Shown: positions 10,018 through 17,791 of the stretch, piece by piece | Layout of the letters: each line of letters starts with the position of its first letter | Position numbering within the stretch: position 1 is the first letter of the stretch | NCBI GenBank assembly: GCA_017308595.1 | Contig: JAFKER010000008.1 | Location: 186,001-250,000, forward strand | DNA length: 64,000 nucleotides | Direction: 5' to 3' | Source: Afipia sp. | GTDB lineage: Bacteria; Pseudomonadota; Alphaproteobacteria; Rhizobiales; Xanthobacteraceae | Made by a program: the position numbers and the translations under genes | Notes under the pieces: model-generated | The model's database searches: none | Seen by the model: the letters and a program-made list of their open reading frames with translations, nothing else | Told to the model about the DNA's origin: nothing

Positions 10018-10751
10018 TTGCCCACTTCGCTCAGCTTTGCCTTGTCTGCTTCAGGATATTGAGTGGTTGTGGTCGTGCCCTTGCGGTACTTGTCGAATGC
10101 CATGCTCCGGCGTGGTGTGTAGGCCGGACTTTCTGCGCGCGGTTGAACGAGATCGGAAGGGCTATCGACCATCGCCGCAAGGTTGCGCTGGGTGGCGCAA
10201 CCCAGATTGTAATAGGGCCGGTTCTCCAGATATCCCTTGTTCTTGATGGATGGTCCGAGATCTTCAGGCCACACGCCGCAGGGACCCGCATCAGCGGTGA
10301 TGCGCGGATAGTTGACGCGGATCGTCGCAAACTGGCGGGGGTCGGTCGGTCGATAATTCCTGATGGTGATGCCGCGCGGCGGCACGCCAGCCGCAGCCAG
10401 GATACCGCGAATTTCGCGCAGGGAATCAGCCGCAACGCGGGCATTCGGCGTATTGACCGGCATGTCGATCACGATGCCGCCGGTGCCCTCGCGCAACCAT
10501 GTTTCCGCAAGGCCGGCGATGTCCGAGCGTTGCGCGCTGGTGAGCCCGCCGCGACCGGTGCCGACGAAGACTTCGGTAGTCCGGTTAGCTTCCTGAACCA
10601 CAATCGGATGACGCTGGCGGTAATCGTTCGGAATGCTGCCGGTGACGGTGTCCTGATCGGTATGGGTGCAGGCGCCTAACGCCGCTGACGCCCCGAGAAG
10701 GGCGACTGCGATCCGCAGGCTGCGCTTGAGATTGGGTACTCGCGTTATCAT
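10014..10751 (-). CDS. cpaD: Pilus biogenesis lipoprotein CpaD
   Basis: A 245-residue lipoprotein with signal 'ALLGASAALGAC' and then 'TVTGSIPNDYRQRHPI', the hallmark start of CpaD. Later features such as 'CGVWPEDLG' and 'YNLGCATQRNLAAMV' are typical of the family. It is thought to assist assembly or stability of the outer-membrane secretin CpaC. It sits between cpaC (21-base gap) and cpaE (4-base overlap). Confidence 0.92.
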   Translation of the reverse strand: MITRVPNLKRSLRIAVALLGASAALGACTHTDQDTVTGSIPNDYRQRHPIVVQEANRTTEVFVGTGRGGLTSAQRSDIAGLAETWLREGTGGIVIDMPVNTPNARVAADSLREIRGILAAAGVPPRGITIRNYRPTDPRQFATIRVNYPRITADAGPCGVWPEDLGPSIKNKGYLENRPYYNLGCATQRNLAAMVDSPSDLVQPRAESPAYTPRRSMAFDKYRKGTTTTTQYPEADKAKLSEVGK

Positions 10752-10772
10752 TGCTACTGTCCTTGTCCCATC

Positions 10773-12245
10773 TCAGTCGGTGATGAAGCCGTAGGTCCCG
10801 CGATACTTGCGGCCCGGCTCGACGCGTCCGGGAACGCCGTAGATGCGGTTGATGTTGCCGAGCAGATCCGACTGCGGGTCCGCAGCATCGGCGAAGCCGT
10901 CGTCGGGACGCGACAGATCCTTCTGCGCGACAGCGCGTACAATGTACGGCGTCACGAGGACCATCAGCTCGGTGTTGCGGTTGACGTAGTCGCGGCTGCG
11001 GAACAGCGTGCCGAGCACCGGCAGTTGCGACAGGCCGGGCAGGCCGTTGATCGATTGCTTGGTCTGCTCCTGAATGAGGCCGGCCATCGCCATCGAACCG
11101 CCCGATGGAATTTCCAGGGTGGTTTCGGCGCGGCGGGTTTTCACCGATGGAATGGTCAGCGTGCTGCCCGACTGGTCGAGCGTGATGGAGTTGTCGGGCG
11201 ACAATTCGGAGACTTCCGTCAGAACGCGCAGGCTGATGCGGCCTTCGGCAAGCACCACCGGCGTGAAGTTCAAGGTGATGCCGAACTTCTTGAAGTCGAT
11301 TTGCGTGGTACAGGCGCGCGAGATCGGGTCGCAGGTATAGCCCTTGGGAAGCGGGAATTCGCCGCCAGCCACGAAGGTCGCGGATTCGCCGGAGATTGCC
11401 GTCAGGTTCGGTTCCGCCAGTGTGCGCACGACGCCGGCGCTCTCCATCGCGCGCATTGTCGCTGTCACTGACGGGACACCGGCCGTCGAACCGAACGAGC
11501 TGATCAGGTTGTTGCCTGCAACAAGCGGGCGCCCGTAGGCCGTGAACGGGTTGGTATTGTTGAAATTCACAACAGCGGTGCCGTAGTTCAAATTCGCGCT
11601 GAGGTCGATGCCGAGCTGCTTGATGATGTCGCGCTGAACTTCGGCGACGGTCACCTTCAGCATGACCTGGTCACGGCCACGAACTGCGATGCTGTTCACA
11701 ACCTTGTCGGGGCCGCCGACGAGACGCGCGGCCATTTCCTGCGCCTGCTGTGCTTCGGCGGGGTTGGCCGCCCAGCCCGACAGAATGACGCCGTCGCCGA
11801 CGCCTTCAATCCTGATGTCCGACTGCGGAAATGCCTGCTTCAATGCGGCACGAACGCCGTTGAGATCGCGCGTTACGGCGATGTCGTAGGCGGCGATCTG
11901 CTGACCGGCGGAATCGAAGAAGATGATATTAGTCTGGCCAACTGCCGCGCCGATGATATAGGCCCGCTGGGCCGAGCGCACGACGGCATTCGCGATCTTC
12001 GGATCGGCGACGAGAACGTCCTTCACATCGCGCGGGAGATCGATCACGACGGATTTTCCAATGCCAAGCGGCAGGAAACGTGCGTTCAACTGGCCGCCGG
12101 ATGATGCGGCAGCGGCAGACGCGCGGTAGTCGCTCGCAATCACCGGCGACAAGACCGGATTCAGTGTCAGCGCACAGATGGCCGCATACGACAGGGCACG
12201 CACCATGAAGGTCCGTACAGGTGCCTGATGTCCCTCTCGCCTCAT
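10773..12245 (-). CDS. cpaC: Tad outer-membrane secretin CpaC (RcpA)
   Basis: A 490-residue secretin forming the outer-membrane channel for the Flp pilus. It has a Sec signal peptide (about residues 13-36), an N-terminal N0-like pilus domain ('SVVIDLPRDVKDVLVADPKIANAVV'-type; compare the separate gene at 15053), a BON-like segment, and the C-terminal secretin domain ('VPSVKTRRAETTLEIPSGGSMAMAGLI'-type region, 'LPGLSQLPVLGTLFRS'). I chose ATG at 12245 because a purine-rich ribosome site (GAGAGGACGGGGAAG) immediately precedes it. A GTG at 12266 overlapping the cpaB stop by 4 bases is an alternative that adds 7 residues. Confidence 0.92.
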   Translation of the reverse strand: MRREGHQAPVRTFMVRALSYAAICALTLNPVLSPVIASDYRASAAAASSGGQLNARFLPLGIGKSVVIDLPRDVKDVLVADPKIANAVVRSAQRAYIIGAAVGQTNIIFFDSAGQQIAAYDIAVTRDLNGVRAALKQAFPQSDIRIEGVGDGVILSGWAANPAEAQQAQEMAARLVGGPDKVVNSIAVRGRDQVMLKVTVAEVQRDIIKQLGIDLSANLNYGTAVVNFNNTNPFTAYGRPLVAGNNLISSFGSTAGVPSVTATMRAMESAGVVRTLAEPNLTAISGESATFVAGGEFPLPKGYTCDPISRACTTQIDFKKFGITLNFTPVVLAEGRISLRVLTEVSELSPDNSITLDQSGSTLTIPSVKTRRAETTLEIPSGGSMAMAGLIQEQTKQSINGLPGLSQLPVLGTLFRSRDYVNRNTELMVLVTPYIVRAVAQKDLSRPDDGFADAADPQSDLLGNINRIYGVPGRVEPGRKYRGTYGFITD

Positions 12246-12262
12246 CTTCCCCGTCCTCTCGA

Positions 12263-13048
12263 TCACTTCCGTGTCGTCATGGTTGTTGGAACGCCGTAAC
12301 GAACGACGTTGACGCTGTCGCGCTTCATGCTTTCGTCAACAGCGACGTCATTCTTGTTGGCGTCGACGAGGCTGCGCAGGGCGAGAGACAGTGTTCCAGC
12401 CTGCCGTGCGCGCGCCAGCGATTCTGCCTGATCGGGCTTCAATTCGAGCGTTGCGGTCTTGCCGACCACGACTTTTTGTCCGTCCTTCTCGCCGACCGTC
12501 TGGTCGATGGCGAGAACGCGAATGTTGGTGAGAATGGTCTCGGAGTTGATCGAGTCGGCGCTGCCGGGCCGATCCGCACCTTTGTCCCGCTTGGTCAGGA
12601 TCACATCGACCTTGTCGTTCGGCAGGATAAAGCCGCCGGCGCCGGTTTCCGGCGAGATTTCGGTCGAGATCGCGCGCATACCGGTTGGCAGGATCGCGGC
12701 CATGAAGCCGGACCCGTTGCCCTTCACGAGTTTGGTTTCGCGGATCGGTTCCCCCGCCAAGAATGGCGAGCGGGCAATGGAGCCGACGATCTGGCTCATG
12801 GCCTCGGCGCGGTCAGTCTTGCGGATGAAACTCGAGCTTGCCGTGGATGAGGGCCAAGATTGCCACTGGAGATCATCCGGCGTCACCGTCTGGCCCAGCG
12901 CGATATCCGAACGGGCGACCAGAACGTCGGTGGTCTCCATCGTCACGGGCATCTCAACGGGCTTTGGGCCGGAGTTGCTTGCAAGATATGCAGCGGCGCC
13001 ACCGGCGCAGACAGCAATGCTCAGGACGACAATCCGCGCGGTATTCAT
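12263..13048 (-). CDS. cpaB: Flp pilus assembly protein CpaB (RcpC)
   Basis: A 261-residue protein with N-terminal signal anchor 'MNTARIVVLSIAVCAGGAAAYLA', followed by an SAF/beta-clip domain ('TTDVLVARSDIALGQTV') and the RcpC/CpaB domain ('LPTGMRAISTEISPETGAGGF', 'VDVILTKRD'). It is a periplasmic component linked to the secretin. The ATG at 13048 matches the conserved family N terminus and has GGAAAG upstream; the open frame adds 7 residues before it. It heads the seven-gene operon cpaB-cpaC-cpaD-cpaE-cpaF-tadB-tadC, with a CtrA-like box 70-85 bases upstream. Confidence 0.92.
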   Translation of the reverse strand: MNTARIVVLSIAVCAGGAAAYLASNSGPKPVEMPVTMETTDVLVARSDIALGQTVTPDDLQWQSWPSSTASSSFIRKTDRAEAMSQIVGSIARSPFLAGEPIRETKLVKGNGSGFMAAILPTGMRAISTEISPETGAGGFILPNDKVDVILTKRDKGADRPGSADSINSETILTNIRVLAIDQTVGEKDGQKVVVGKTATLELKPDQAESLARARQAGTLSLALRSLVDANKNDVAVDESMKRDSVNVVRYGVPTTMTTRK

Positions 13049-13117
13049 ACGCTTCACTTTCCACATCACGCCGCGACGTCGGACCCGTCGCTGTGGTGGG
13101 ATTTGACCAGCTAAACG

Positions 13118-13132
13118 TCAAAGCATGGTTAA
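13118..13132 (-). promoter_or_regulatory. CtrA-like box upstream of cpaB
   Basis: Read on the minus strand: TTAA-CCATGCT-TTGA, one mismatch from TTAA-N7-TTAA, including the TTAACCAT half-site. It is close in sequence to the tadD box. It lies in the cpaA-cpaB gap. Inference from motif and position. Confidence 0.45.
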
Positions 13133-13173
13133 TGAGGCGTATCTAAATCGCGTTAATGAGAAGTTGCGATGGC

Positions 13174-13698
13174 TCAGTGGCCGATGAAGCGCGTCAGGTC
13201 GACGGCTTTCATCCATTCGGTTTCCGGATAGATCATGAGCGCGCCCAAGGCGAGTGCAATGCCATAGGGAATGCCGCTGTCCTTGCGGTGAAGCCGCTGC
13301 AGCCATTCCTGCGAAACCAGCGAGTAGGGCAGCGGCCACTGCCGGAACTGAAGCATGAGAAGTGTCAGCGCGCCGCCGAACAGCGACGCGTAGACGAGAT
13401 AGCTGGCGAGCGGGGGAAAGCCGAACCAGAGTCCGGCCGCAGCCGCCACTTTGGCGTCGCCACCGCCGATCCAGCCGAAGGCAAAGCAGGCAAAGGCGAT
13501 GACAAGCACGGTCAGGCCGGCTCCGGTATGCATGGCGATGTCGGCCAACGGCATGCCGCTGAAGCCCGCCAATATGAAAAATCCCGCGACCAGCAGTAGC
13601 GAGACCCGGTTTGGAATGGTCATCGTGAACAGGTCGCTTGCGGCGGCAAAGGCCATCAAGGCGGGAAACAGAAAGACGCGTGCGAGGTCGAGGATCAT
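13174..13698 (-). CDS. cpaA: Prepilin peptidase CpaA (TadV)
   Basis: A 174-residue inner-membrane aspartic protease that cleaves Flp prepilin and probably the TadE/TadG pseudopilins. The two catalytic Asp residues are seen in 'AASDLFTMTIPN' (near residue 22) and 'GWIGGGDAKV' (near 80). About six hydrophobic segments fill the rest. It is the short form without a methyltransferase domain, usual for Tad systems. It lies 125 bases upstream of cpaB in the same direction; the CtrA-like box in that gap suggests cpaB can be transcribed independently. Confidence 0.93.
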   Translation of the reverse strand: MILDLARVFLFPALMAFAAASDLFTMTIPNRVSLLLVAGFFILAGFSGMPLADIAMHTGAGLTVLVIAFACFAFGWIGGGDAKVAAAAGLWFGFPPLASYLVYASLFGGALTLLMLQFRQWPLPYSLVSQEWLQRLHRKDSGIPYGIALALGALMIYPETEWMKAVDLTRFIGH

Positions 13699-13816
13699 GA
13701 ACTTGCCAGGTCTTGCCGAGGGTAAAGGGTCTTGCCGAGAATAAGCGCCGCAACGCGCTCTGAAACGAGCGAAGCGGCAAGTTAACCGGCAGAAATGAAC
13801 AATCCTCGAATGCCAG

Positions 13817-13969
13817 CTACAATATGCTTACGATCCGGAACAAGGCTGTCAGCAGTGCAAGCACGAGAGCGGCGCATACCAGCCGGATAGGCTCAGCGCT
13901 GGAAAGCGGCGCGAACAGTCGCGCGGCCGGGAGTTTAATATGCAGGCCTTTGGCGGGGGATGGCTTCAT
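13817..13969 (-). CDS. Possible 50-residue single-pass membrane protein
   Basis: The minus strand has ATG-to-TAG coding 50 residues with a basic N terminus ('MKPSPAKGLHIKLPAAR') and a C-terminal hydrophobic helix ('LVCAALVLALLTALF'). It lies between the pilin terminator and cpaA in the direction of the tad genes. There is no convincing ribosome site, and I do not recognise the family. It could be a small Tad-associated membrane protein or chance. The rest of the 13699-13995 gap shows nothing else. Confidence 0.35.
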   Translation of the reverse strand: MKPSPAKGLHIKLPAARLFAPLSSAEPIRLVCAALVLALLTALFRIVSIL

Positions 13970-13995
13970 ACGCGGTACGCTGATGGACAGGACGC

Positions 13996-14028
13996 AAAAA
14001 AGGCTTCGGTTTCCCGAAGCCTTTTTTT
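13996..14028 (-). terminator. Intrinsic terminator of the first Flp pilin gene
   Basis: GGCTTCGG / CCGAAGCC stem (14002-14009 with 14014-14021) flanked by A6 and T7, 19 bases after the pilin stop. Symmetric, so it may act in both directions. Confidence 0.85.
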
Positions 14029-14046
14029 AAGCGAGCAGTCGCCTGC

Positions 14047-14211
14047 TTACTTGATCGACGAACCGATGGTCGAGAACTTGGTGTTCAGGGTGGTGCCCAG
14101 ACCGTTCACGGCGGCAATGATTGCCAGCGAAATGCCGGCGGCAATCAGGCCGTACTCGATCGCGGTGGCGCCGGATTCGTCCTTGACGAAGCGAGCAACG
14201 AGCTTGGTCAT
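14047..14211 (-). CDS. Flp-type pilin, copy 1
   Basis: A 54-residue prepilin: short basic leader 'MTKLVARFVKDESG', then 'ATAIEYGLIAAGISLAIIAAV', the Flp hydrophobic helix with the conserved Glu-Tyr pair after the cleavage Gly, and tail 'GTTLNTKFSTIGSSIK'. It is processed by CpaA and polymerised into the Flp pilus by the surrounding machine. It has its own terminator, so it is probably transcribed separately. It differs from copy 2 at only six positions (R7K, V9L, D11N, S28A, T48D and one conservative site to be confirmed by alignment). Confidence 0.93.
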   Translation of the reverse strand: MTKLVARFVKDESGATAIEYGLIAAGISLAIIAAVNGLGTTLNTKFSTIGSSIK

Positions 14212-14538
14212 CTGTAACTCCATTTATACACGTGGCTGTAGAACTCTGGCCGTTGCGGCGGCGGAAACCACCGTGACCATGAGGTGAACCTACGCAGGAG
14301 GAATTGCAGCGCAGTTAATTCGATTGCCGAAATATCCGGGTATTCAGTTCTTCTTGCGGACGGTAAATGCTGCTTTAACGCTTGCGCAAAAAGCCTCGCG
14401 CGCGTTCCCCGAACTGGATCGCGCATATCTTCGTTGTGATGTGCCGGATTGGGAGAGGCGGGGCCTCAGGCAACGCTGGACCCATACAATAAAGGCTCCG
14501 GTGACCCGGAGCCCTAATGCAGCAGTCGTGCGTACCGC
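14212..14538. other. Gap between the two Flp pilin genes
   Basis: This 327-base stretch holds the copy 2 terminator (14494-14513) and presumably the promoter and leader of copy 1. A GGAG ribosome site is 8 bases before the copy 1 ATG on the minus strand. No gene or full CtrA box was seen. Confidence 0.5.
14494..14513 (-). terminator. Probable terminator of Flp pilin copy 2
   Basis: GGCTCCGG / CCGGAGCC stem (14494-14501 with 14506-14513). On the minus strand it is followed by TTTATTGT, a short T-rich run, 25 bases after the copy 2 stop. Confidence 0.65.
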
Positions 14539-14703
14539 TTACTTGATCGACGAACCGATGTCCGAGAACTTGGTATTGAGAGTGGTGCCGAGGCCATTGA
14601 CGGCAGCAATGATAGCCAATGCGATACCGGCTGCGATCAGACCATACTCGATGGCGGTCGCACCGGACTCATTCTTGAGGAACTTTGCAACAAGCTTGGT
14701 CAT
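14539..14703 (-). CDS. Flp-type pilin, copy 2
   Basis: A 54-residue Flp prepilin: leader 'MTKLVAKFLKNESG', helix 'ATAIEYGLIAAGIALAIIAAV', tail 'GTTLNTKFSDIGSSIK'. Same gene length and stop position as copy 1, with a diverged promoter and terminator. It is either a second major pilin or a minor subunit; sequence alone cannot decide. Transcribed from the long 14704-15052 gap. Confidence 0.93.
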   Translation of the reverse strand: MTKLVAKFLKNESGATAIEYGLIAAGIALAIIAAVNGLGTTLNTKFSDIGSSIK

Positions 14704-15052
14704 CTAGATTCTCCGTTTGCACACATGCTGTGGAATTCAGGTCTTCGCGAAGCTGGAACTCCGTGACCGCGGTGAGCCTAGAAGTGAACGCCCTCGGAAG
14801 AGTTAACGGGAACCGGGAAACTCGCGAATATCCCGCGTAACTCCCAAACCGGTAAGTTCCCGGATAACGCGGTTCCACAAATTTATGGAACTTTCTGCAT
14901 CGTGCTGAACTGCCGGGATTTTTGCCGTCTGACAGGCCGGGGATTTACCCCTGTTTGCAGTTCATTCATCAATTAACGGCAGATTTGCCATGTCGGGCGC
15001 CGGCACCGCTGCGTATCGCTTTTGCCGGCTTGTACACGCCCCGGAGTAAAGT
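14704..15052. other. Intergenic region between Flp pilin copy 2 and the divergent N0-like gene
   Basis: This 349-base gap must hold the promoters of both divergent genes. Isolated TTAA half-sites occur near 14805 and 14973, but I found no TTAA-N7-TTAA box with one mismatch or fewer, and no small gene. Confidence 0.5.
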
Positions 15053-15544
15053 ATGTCGATCCAGGTCTTGCCTCGCCGCACAAAGGCGTCCGCCGCGTTG
15101 TGGTCTCTCGTTGCCGGGCTTCTGATATGTCCGATTGCTGTATTCGCCGGCGATGACGATATGGTCGCGGTGGTTGTCGATCAGGCGAAGGTGATCAAGC
15201 TGCCTGAAAAGGTCGCCACGATTGTTGTCGGAAACCCTCTGATCGCCGATGTCACCCTTCAGCCGGGTGGAATGGTGGTCGTGACTGGCAAGGGTTACGG
15301 CTCGACCAACATGATTGCCATGGATCGGAGCGGCGGTGTTCTGGCCAACCGTTCTATTCAGGTTGAAGGCCCGATGGACAAAATGGTGACGGTCTATCGC
15401 GGACTGGAGCGGGAATCCTACAGTTGCACGCCGGTTTGCGAACGGCGCGTGACCCTTGGCGACGGCCGCGCCTATTTTGATGCGACCCTTGGCCAGACCA
15501 ATATCCTGAATGCTCAGGCCAGCGCCGCGGGTGCAAAACCCTGA
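15053..15544 (+). CDS. Secreted pilus-assembly N0-domain protein
   Basis: A 163-residue protein with a Sec signal peptide (cleavage near 'AVFAGDD') and one 'pilus formation protein N-terminal' domain: 'VDQAKVIKLPEKVATIVVGNPLIADVTLQPGGMVVVTGKGYGSTNM'-type sequence, homologous to the N0 region of the secretin CpaC. The C-terminal part contains two Cys residues ('SCTPVCERR') that could form a disulfide. It is likely a periplasmic accessory of the Tad secretin. Stand-alone copies like this are common beside tadE/tadG in rhizobia (family knowledge). Confidence 0.8.
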   Translation: MSIQVLPRRTKASAALWSLVAGLLICPIAVFAGDDDMVAVVVDQAKVIKLPEKVATIVVGNPLIADVTLQPGGMVVVTGKGYGSTNMIAMDRSGGVLANRSIQVEGPMDKMVTVYRGLERESYSCTPVCERRVTLGDGRAYFDATLGQTNILNAQASAAGAKP

Positions 15545-15559
15545 CGCGATCTCGATCCG

Positions 15560-15574
15560 TTAACAAATAGTTAA
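15560..15574 (+). promoter_or_regulatory. Perfect CtrA box upstream of tadE
   Basis: TTAA-CAAATAG-TTAA is an exact match to the CtrA consensus TTAA-N7-TTAA, 93 bases before the tadE start. It suggests cell-cycle control of the tadE-tadG unit. Confidence 0.6.
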
Positions 15575-15666
15575 TGCCGCGCCGCATCTTGTTCTTACCC
15601 GGCGCAAGCATTCAACAATCTCTGTCGTCTAGTCTTGGCGGTAGTTACTTCCGCTGAGGTCATTCG

Positions 15667-16224
15667 ATGCGCCCGCCCGCAACATCTTTGAACGCTATCC
15701 TCAAGGCCATGCGCCGCTTCCGCCGCAGCCGGCGAGGCTCCGCAGCAGTCGAATTTGCATTCGTCGCTCCGCTGTTCTTTGTGTTGTTGTTCGCAATCAT
15801 CGAGACGGCGCTGGTGTTTTTCGCGGCGCAGGTTCTGGAAACCGGCACGCACGATTCCGCGCGCCTTCTTCTGACGCATCAGGCGCAAGACAACGGCATG
15901 ACACAGGCGCAGTTCAAGCAGGATCTTTGCAATCGCGTAAATGTCCTGCTCAGCTGCGATGGCGTCTACGTGGACGTGAAGTCGTATGCCGAGGGCACGG
16001 CAGTGACCATCTCGGATCCGATCGACGGCTCCGGAAATTTCGTCAACAACTTCACTTATCAGACTGTTCCGGCGGGAAGCACGAGCACCGTTGTGGTGCG
16101 GGCTTTCTATCAGTGGCCGATGTTCGTCACCGGGCTTGGCTACAATATCGCAAATATCGGACGTAACACGTCCAGCAGCAAACGGTTGCTGGCAGCGACG
16201 GCTGCGTTCCGTGTCGAACCTTGA
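15667..16224 (+). CDS. tadE: TadE-family pseudopilin
   Basis: A 185-residue protein. A basic start ends at 'RRGSAAVEFAFVAPLFFVLLFAIIE', the TadE-like signature with prepilin-type Gly before the hydrophobic helix and Glu at +5 to +6. The remaining ~140 residues are periplasmic and contain two Cys. Processed by CpaA, TadE pseudopilins are required for Flp pilus formation. The ATG at 15667 has GAGG 8 bases upstream; an internal ATG 14 codons later is the alternative. It overlaps nothing and precedes tadG by 13 bases. Confidence 0.88.
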   Translation: MRPPATSLNAILKAMRRFRRSRRGSAAVEFAFVAPLFFVLLFAIIETALVFFAAQVLETGTHDSARLLLTHQAQDNGMTQAQFKQDLCNRVNVLLSCDGVYVDVKSYAEGTAVTISDPIDGSGNFVNNFTYQTVPAGSTSTVVVRAFYQWPMFVTGLGYNIANIGRNTSSSKRLLAATAAFRVEP

Positions 16225-16237
16225 TGGGCAAACGGTC

Positions 16238-16840
16238 ATGAAACGGATGTCGCGCACCATGAACGCGTTTCGGAATTTTCAGATTCTTGTCCGGTTTAGG
16301 CGAGACAAGCGCGGCGTCGCGGCCGTCGAATTCGCCTTTATCGTGCCGCTGATGCTGGTGCTTCTGTTCGGGATGATCGACACGTCGAGCGGTGTGGCCA
16401 TCGACCGCAAGGTGACGCTGACAGCGCGCACCCTCTCCGATCTTGTCTCGCAGGGCTCCAAGGTCACGTCCACCGACATCTCGAACTTCTTCAAGATGGG
16501 CAGTGCCGTCATGACGCCATACAGCGTCACGCCAGCGACCATGACGCAGAAAATTACGCAGCTCGCCGTTGACAGTTCAAAGAAGGTCAAGGTGGTTTGG
16601 AGTTACAGCGGAAGCGTCAGCGGCAACACCGTTACGGTGTCAGCGGGCTATGCCAAAGATACGGTCGTCACGACGGTGCCGGCCAATCTTCTTGTCGCCA
16701 ACACCTATCTGATCTGGAGTGAAGTCGGATACACCTACACGCCGATTACCGGCTACATTATGGGGAAGGTCGGAATTCCGATGTCCGAGGAAACCTATAC
16801 GCGGCCTCGCCAGTCCGACAAGGTCGACTATACGAGCTGA
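16238..16840 (+). CDS. tadG: TadE/TadG-family pseudopilin
   Basis: A 200-residue protein with the same architecture as the preceding gene: 'RRDKRGVAAVEFAFIVPLMLVLLFGMID' is the pseudopilin motif, followed by a Ser/Thr-rich periplasmic domain. It is much shorter than classical TadG, which carries a von Willebrand domain, so TadF-like or a second TadE is an equally good name. The ATG at 16238 follows tadE by 13 bases; the longer open frame from 16091 overlaps tadE and was rejected. Confidence 0.8.
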   Translation: MKRMSRTMNAFRNFQILVRFRRDKRGVAAVEFAFIVPLMLVLLFGMIDTSSGVAIDRKVTLTARTLSDLVSQGSKVTSTDISNFFKMGSAVMTPYSVTPATMTQKITQLAVDSSKKVKVVWSYSGSVSGNTVTVSAGYAKDTVVTTVPANLLVANTYLIWSEVGYTYTPITGYIMGKVGIPMSEETYTRPRQSDKVDYTS

Positions 16841-16889
16841 CCGCGTTCAGCAGGCTCCGCCCGTCCCAATCGGGCTGTGACACAAAAAA

Positions 16890-16910
16890 GGCCGTGCGAT
16901 CCGCACGGCC
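16890..16910. terminator. Bidirectional terminator between tadG and cspA
   Basis: Perfect stem GGCCGTGCG / CGCACGGCC with loop ATC, flanked by A-run and TTTT. It sits between two convergent genes. Confidence 0.85.
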
Positions 16911-16971
16911 TTTTCCGTATTCATGTCTCGGTCACCGAAATGTATCGCAGCGTCAGCTGCGAAAATTTCAG

Positions 16972-17178
16972 TTAGCCGGCGGCGCGAAGGTTGTCCGCCG
17001 ACGACTTGCCCGAACGGCGATCGGCAACGATCTCGTAGGAGATCTTCTGGCCTTCACGCAGCGTTCCCAGGCCAGCGCGTTCGACGGCGCTGATGTGAAC
17101 GAACACGTCATTTCCGCCGTCATCCGGCTGAATGAAACCGTAGCCCTTAGTCGCGTTGAACCACTTCACAGTTCCCAT
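16972..17178 (-). CDS. cspA: Cold shock protein (CspA family)
   Basis: A 68-residue single cold-shock domain: '[29 protein letters not shown]' contains both RNA-binding motifs (KGYGFI and DVFVHI). It binds single-stranded RNA or DNA as a chaperone. The ATG at 17178 is the standard family start; upstream in-frame extension to 17223 lies in the leader. It is downstream of infA and rhlE on the same strand but separated by 271 bases with a strong hairpin, so it has its own promoter. Confidence 0.95.
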   Translation of the reverse strand: MGTVKWFNATKGYGFIQPDDGGNDVFVHISAVERAGLGTLREGQKISYEIVADRRSGKSSADNLRAAG

Positions 17179-17401
17179 GCTCACGCAGGTAGTCCTTCTC
17201 AAGATAGATATTTCATGGCCCACGAATGAGCCGGTGAGATCGAAATTTGGATGAGGTCCGTCAGCGTCTAAACCGGCTGTACCGGTGGATAGCTAGGTCG
17301 TCCGGCCGAAGATCGATCAACGGATATTAGGTGAAAATCGGCCTTAAAACAATCCTGACGTGCGCGGATTCTGATACCCGCGCCCCGCGCCCCATATTGG
17401 C

Positions 17402-17428
17402 GGGATCGCGCATAGCGTGCGCGATCCC
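17402..17428 (-). terminator. Strong hairpin after infA
   Basis: Perfect 11-bp stem GGGATCGCGCA / TGCGCGATCCC, 5-base loop, 22 bases after the infA stop. No T-run follows on the minus strand, so it may stabilise the mRNA end or act with Rho. The rest of 17179-17401 is the cspA leader and shows no gene. Confidence 0.5.
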
Positions 17429-17449
17429 TTCTGAACCGGAGGGAAGCCG

Positions 17450-17740
17450 TTACCTGCGGCGAAATTGGCCGCCGCGCGGCGGGCCGCTGCGGGGAGGTCC
17501 GCCAGCGCCGGCGGGACGTTCGTCCTTGTGCCGGAAAATCAGGCGGCCTTTTTCAAGATCATAGGGGGACATCTCGATGGTCACCCGGTCACCCGCCAGT
17601 GTCTTGATGCGGTTTTTCTTCATCTTGCCTGCGGTGTAGGCAACGATTTCGTGCCCCGCATCAAGCTGGACGCGATAGCGCGCGTCGGGAAGGATTTCGG
17701 TCACCAGTCCTTCAAACTGGATCAGTTCTTCTTTCGCCAT
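17450..17740 (-). CDS. infA: Translation initiation factor IF-1 with basic C-terminal tail
   Basis: A 96-residue protein. Residues 1-72 are the S1/OB fold of IF-1 ('[26 protein letters not shown]', '[28 protein letters not shown]'), which sits in the ribosomal A site during initiation. Residues ~73-96 are an extra Arg/Gly/Pro-rich tail ('[17 protein letters not shown]'), absent from the 72-residue E. coli factor. The ATG at 17740 gives the conserved MAKEE start. It follows rhlE by 51 bases on the same strand, so it is probably co-transcribed. Whether a second, short infA exists elsewhere cannot be seen here. Confidence 0.92.
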   Translation of the reverse strand: MAKEELIQFEGLVTEILPDARYRVQLDAGHEIVAYTAGKMKKNRIKTLAGDRVTIEMSPYDLEKGRLIFRHKDERPAGAGGPPRSGPPRGGQFRRR

Positions 17741-17791
17741 GGGGTCTCCAAGTCTCTGAAATTGAGTCTCTAATGTGCTGTTCAACAAAAG

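Noticed and set aside
12246-12266. GTG start of cpaC overlapping the cpaB stop
   Set aside because: Possible, but the ATG at 12245 has a clear ribosome site in front; kept only as an alternative.
14704-15052. CtrA box before the pilin genes
   Set aside because: Only isolated TTAA half-sites; the second half has two or more mismatches.
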